A stretch of 64,000 bases of DNA from Polymorphum gilvum SL003B-26A1 (GTDB lineage: Bacteria > Pseudomonadota > Alphaproteobacteria > Rhizobiales > Stappiaceae): positions 3,425,001-3,489,000 of the forward strand of contig NC_015259.1 in NCBI RefSeq assembly GCF_000192745.1, given 5' to 3'. Under the pieces are notes generated by a model. It searched no databases, had not been told where the DNA came from, and was given only the letters and a program-made list of their open reading frames with translations. A program made the position numbers and the translations under genes. Positions 61,608 through 64,000 of the stretch are shown in pieces (the stretch's first letter is position 1; every line of letters starts with the position of its first letter).

Positions 61608-62594
61608 TCAGCAATAACGCTCGATGCCGACGATCTGCTGGTCGGAATAGCGGTCGCCATGGGCGAAGCCGCGCGGCAGCAGGCGGTCGATTTCGGACAG
61701 TTGGTCCGCGCTCAGCGCCAGCGTGCCGCTGGCGGCGTTCTGGACGAGGTGCTCCGCCGAGCGGGTGCCGGGAATGGCGAGGATGTGCGGCGCCTGCGCC
61801 AGCACCCAGGCGAGCGCCATCGACGCTGGCGCGACGCCCTGGCTTGCGGCATAGGCGTTGAAGCGCTGCACAATGGCACGGTTGAAGGAGAAGTTCGGCT
61901 CGACGAAGCGCGGCGTGTTGTAGCGGAAATCCTGCGGACCGAAGTCGTCGCGCGTCGGCATGCGGTCGGCGAACATGCCACGGGCGAGCGGTGAGAAGGC
62001 GACGAAGGCCGCGCCGACCCTGGCGCAGGCGTCGATCAGCCCGAGTTCCGGCAGGCGCGTCCACAGCGAGTATTCGCTCTGCACGGCGGCGACGGGATGG
62101 ACGGCGGCGGCCCGGACGAGCGAGGCCGGCGCGATCTCCGAAAAGCCGATGCCGCCGATCTTGCCCTCCTCGACGAACTTCGCCAGCGTCCCGGCGACCT
62201 CCTCGATCGGCCGCTCCTGCTCGCGCCGGTGGACGTAATAGAGGTCGATATGCTCCACGCCGAGTCGGCGCAGCGAGCCTTCGAGCTGTTCGCGCAGGCG
62301 GTTCTCGGAATTGTCGAAATGGCGTGCCGGCTGGAGCACGATGCCGCCCTTGGTGGCGATCGAGAAGCGGCGGCCCGGATGGGCCTTGAGGAACCGGCCG
62401 ATGATCTCCTCCGACTGGCCCTGGCCGTAGATCAGCGCGGTGTCGAGATGGGTGACGCCGAGGTCGTGGGCGGCGGCCAGGGTGCGGTGCGAGGCCGCCT
62501 CGTCGGTGGCGCCATAGAAGCCGGAAAAGCTCATGCAGCCGAGGCCGATGGCACCGACTGTCGGTCCGGCCGTGCCGAGTGTTCGTTGATCCAT
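61608..62594 (-). CDS. Aldo/keto reductase
   Basis: A 328-residue TIM-barrel oxidoreductase with the catalytic tetrad Asp51, Tyr56, Lys82 and His122 (HLDTALIYG, ATKGG, YYVHR). The C-terminal IPGTRSAEHLVQNAAS segment binds NADPH. It resembles the YakC/AKR13-like group of broad specificity. GAGGGGAG precedes ATG 62594. It is convergent with pdeM, 5 bp apart. Confidence 0.93.
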   Translation of the reverse strand: MDQRTLGTAGPTVGAIGLGCMSFSGFYGATDEAASHRTLAAAHDLGVTHLDTALIYGQGQSEEIIGRFLKAHPGRRFSIATKGGIVLQPARHFDNSENRLREQLEGSLRRLGVEHIDLYYVHRREQERPIEEVAGTLAKFVEEGKIGGIGFSEIAPASLVRAAAVHPVAAVQSEYSLWTRLPELGLIDACARVGAAFVAFSPLARGMFADRMPTRDDFGPQDFRYNTPRFVEPNFSFNRAIVQRFNAYAASQGVAPASMALAWVLAQAPHILAIPGTRSAEHLVQNAASGTLALSADQLSEIDRLLPRGFAHGDRYSDQQIVGIERYC

Positions 62595-62681
62595 GTCCGG
62601 CTCCCCTCGCTGGTGCGCCGCGCAAGGTAGCCGATTTTTCGCCGCTGCCAAGGCCACCCCGCACCCAAGCTGCCCTGCCGC

Positions 62682-63470
62682 TCAGTCCCTGCGGAAGACG
62701 ACCCCGGCGAGCCAGCCGGTGAACAGCGCGAGCAGCACGGCGATGATACCGTAGGCAGCGGAATAGACATGGGCGAGCGCATAGGTCAGTTGCTCGAAGC
62801 CGGTCTTGGCGACGACCAGGGCCTCTTCCTTCATACTCAGCACGGCGCCCTCGTGCAGCAGGTAGGTCTTCACCGTGTAGACGCCGATCGGCACCGTCGC
62901 CGGCAGGGACACGTCGGTGCGGAACATGGTGTCGGTAAGGAAGTCGACCGCGCCGATCCGCTCGACATAGTGCCCCTGTTGGCGGCGCAGGCGCAGGAAG
63001 GCGGCGCGGAAATCGTCCCGCTCGGACGGTGCCACGGTCGTGTCGGGTGTGACGGGCAGGTTCAGGTAGTTGAGCCCGATGCCGTGGCGCTCAAGCATCG
63101 GCCGTGCGCCGATCTCGCCGATCGGGCGCGTGGTGGCGAGCGCGTAGAAGGATGGCACGGCGAAGAAAGTCTCGGAGTCGCGATTGACCCACAGGCCTAG
63201 GAAGCGGCCCTTGCGGCGGGCAGTCACGGTCTGCGGCGGGCCTTCCACGACGATCGCGAGGTCGTAGGGGCCGGGGCGAGCGATGGTGCGCGCGTCGCGG
63301 CCGATCTGGCCGAAGACGACGATCTTGGTGCCGGTGAAATTGGAGGCGATGCTGACCTCGGCCGACGACAGCGAAGTGACCAGCTCCTCCGCCCGGCTCG
63401 CCGGGACGGCAAGGGCAGTGCCGAGACAGCCGGCCAGGGCCAAGGCGGCGAGAGGCAGGCGAACGGTCAT
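62682..63470 (-). CDS. TIGR02186 family membrane-anchored protein
   Basis: A 262-residue protein with a signal peptide (LALAGCLGTALAVPASRAEE), a periplasmic beta-rich domain (VSIASNFTGTKIVVFG, PYDLAIVVEGP, GLWVNRDSETFF) and a C-terminal membrane helix (AAYGIIAVLLALFTGWLAGVVF). This family regularly accompanies a TauE/SafE transporter; its function is unknown. Its ATG overlaps the stop of the transporter gene by 4 bp. Confidence 0.9.
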   Translation of the reverse strand: MTVRLPLAALALAGCLGTALAVPASRAEELVTSLSSAEVSIASNFTGTKIVVFGQIGRDARTIARPGPYDLAIVVEGPPQTVTARRKGRFLGLWVNRDSETFFAVPSFYALATTRPIGEIGARPMLERHGIGLNYLNLPVTPDTTVAPSERDDFRAAFLRLRRQQGHYVERIGAVDFLTDTMFRTDVSLPATVPIGVYTVKTYLLHEGAVLSMKEEALVVAKTGFEQLTYALAHVYSAAYGIIAVLLALFTGWLAGVVFRRD

Positions 63471-64000
63471 GAGCCCGCCCCCCGCACCACGGCCAGCGAA
63501 TAGAGGTCGTCCGGCACCACCAGGAGGTCGACGGCAAAGCGGATCCCGACGGCGAGCACCAGCAGCGCCAGCAGCAGGCGCAACTGGTCGCCGCGCAGCT
63601 TCTGGCCCATGCGGGCGCCGAACTGGGCGCCGATCACGCCGCCGACCATCAGGATCAGGGCGAGCACGATGTCGACGGTCTGGGTTCCGATTGCGTGCAG
63701 GATGGTCGCCGCGGCCATGGTGAACAGGATCTGCATCAGCGAGGTGCCGATGACGACGCTGGTCGGCACGCGCAGCAGATAGATCAGCGCCGGCACCATC
63801 ATGAAGCCGCCGCCGATGCCGAGCACGGTGCCGAGGAAGCCGATGGCGCCGCCGAGGAGGACGATCGGGATGACGCTGACATAGAGCTTCGACCGGCGGA
63901 AGCGCATCTTGAACGGCAGGCCGTGGATCCAGTTGTGCTGGCCGGGCCTGCGTGCCGCCGGCACCGCGCCGCCGCGCCGCCGCTGGATGGCGCGCAGGGA
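63467..64000 (-). CDS. TauE/SafE-family sulfite/anion exporter (5' partial)
   Basis: The frame runs to the right edge of the window without a start, so only the C-terminal 177 residues are seen. They include GQHNWIHGLPFKMRFR, the membrane segment GAIGFLGTVLGIGGGFMMVPALIYLLRVP, PTSVVIGTSLMQI and a second half-repeat GAQFGARMGQKLRG typical of TauE/SafE proteins. It should be an inner-membrane anion exporter. Coupled by a 4-bp overlap to the TIGR02186 gene. Confidence 0.88.
   Translation of the reverse strand, partial: SLRAIQRRRGGAVPAARRPGQHNWIHGLPFKMRFRRSKLYVSVIPIVLLGGAIGFLGTVLGIGGGFMMVPALIYLLRVPTSVVIGTSLMQILFTMAAATILHAIGTQTVDIVLALILMVGGVIGAQFGARMGQKLRGDQLRLLLALLVLAVGIRFAVDLLVVPDDLYSLAVVRGAGS

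Overview
The window is a high-GC chromosomal segment that looks alphaproteobacterial. The grounds are a contiguous ccoNOQP-ccoGHIS block with hemN, fixK, fixJ and fixL, several TRAP transporters with FCD-type GntR regulators, the ligase-associated DNA repair set, and a TIGR02186/TauE pair. A Hyphomicrobiales lineage such as Stappiaceae would fit, but that placement is an inference. No rRNA, tRNA or CRISPR array was seen.

Layout. (1) 1-1253: the right end of an IS21-type element (istB tail plus terminal repeats) inserted into a SulP anion transporter, leaving only its N-terminal third. (2) 1497-7936: a quinate/shikimate-type catabolic locus with a DctPQM TRAP importer, an NAD-type quinate/shikimate dehydrogenase, a GntR regulator and, divergently, an intradiol dioxygenase and an SDR. 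(3) 7909-13999: an ABC importer (ATPase, binding protein, two permeases) with a LacI regulator, an inositol-monophosphatase-like enzyme and a perfect 16-bp palindromic operator at its head. (4) 14240-25227: a two-armed uronide locus. Leftward lie dctP, beta-glucuronidase, uxuR-like gntR and uxuA; rightward lie dctQ, dctM, a GH31 glycosidase and uxuB. The shared control region carries a near-consensus UxuR operator and a weaker copy 21 bp away. (5) 25228-27333: tandem repeats, a TetR regulator, two small ORFs and a single-domain response regulator.

(6) 27362-41895: a micro-oxic respiration cluster. It holds cbb3 oxidase maturation (ccoGHIS) and structure (ccoNOQP), an AbrB-family membrane protein, hemN, a FixK-type regulator, a receiver-only protein, FixJ, and a FixL that keeps the heme-ligand histidine of its PAS domain. 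A perfect FNR/FixK box precedes ccoN and a 9/10 box precedes hemN. (7) 41989-48937: an aminotransferase, mscL, and a CrbS/CrbR-like pair (SLC5-type membrane domain fused to a hybrid kinase, with a LuxR-type regulator), then yjbQ. (8) 49056-52272: an alpha/beta hydrolase, a thioesterase-like protein with an AT-rich start, a coiled-coil periplasmic protein and a DsbA-type isomerase. (9) 52361-61602: the ligase-associated DNA repair set (ATP-dependent ligase, beta-lactamase-fold exonuclease, Lhr-like helicase, PdeM phosphoesterase) split in two blocks by a DEAD-box RNA helicase and two small genes. (10) 61608-64000: an aldo/keto reductase, a TIGR02186 protein and a TauE/SafE exporter running off the end.

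The main functional logic is import coupled to dedicated catabolism in blocks 2-4, and an oxygen-sensing cascade (FixL, FixJ, FixK) placed beside its likely targets in block 6. The least explained parts are the uronide locus with two cytoplasmic glycosidases and no uronate isomerase, and the ABC/IMPase/LacI locus of unknown substrate.
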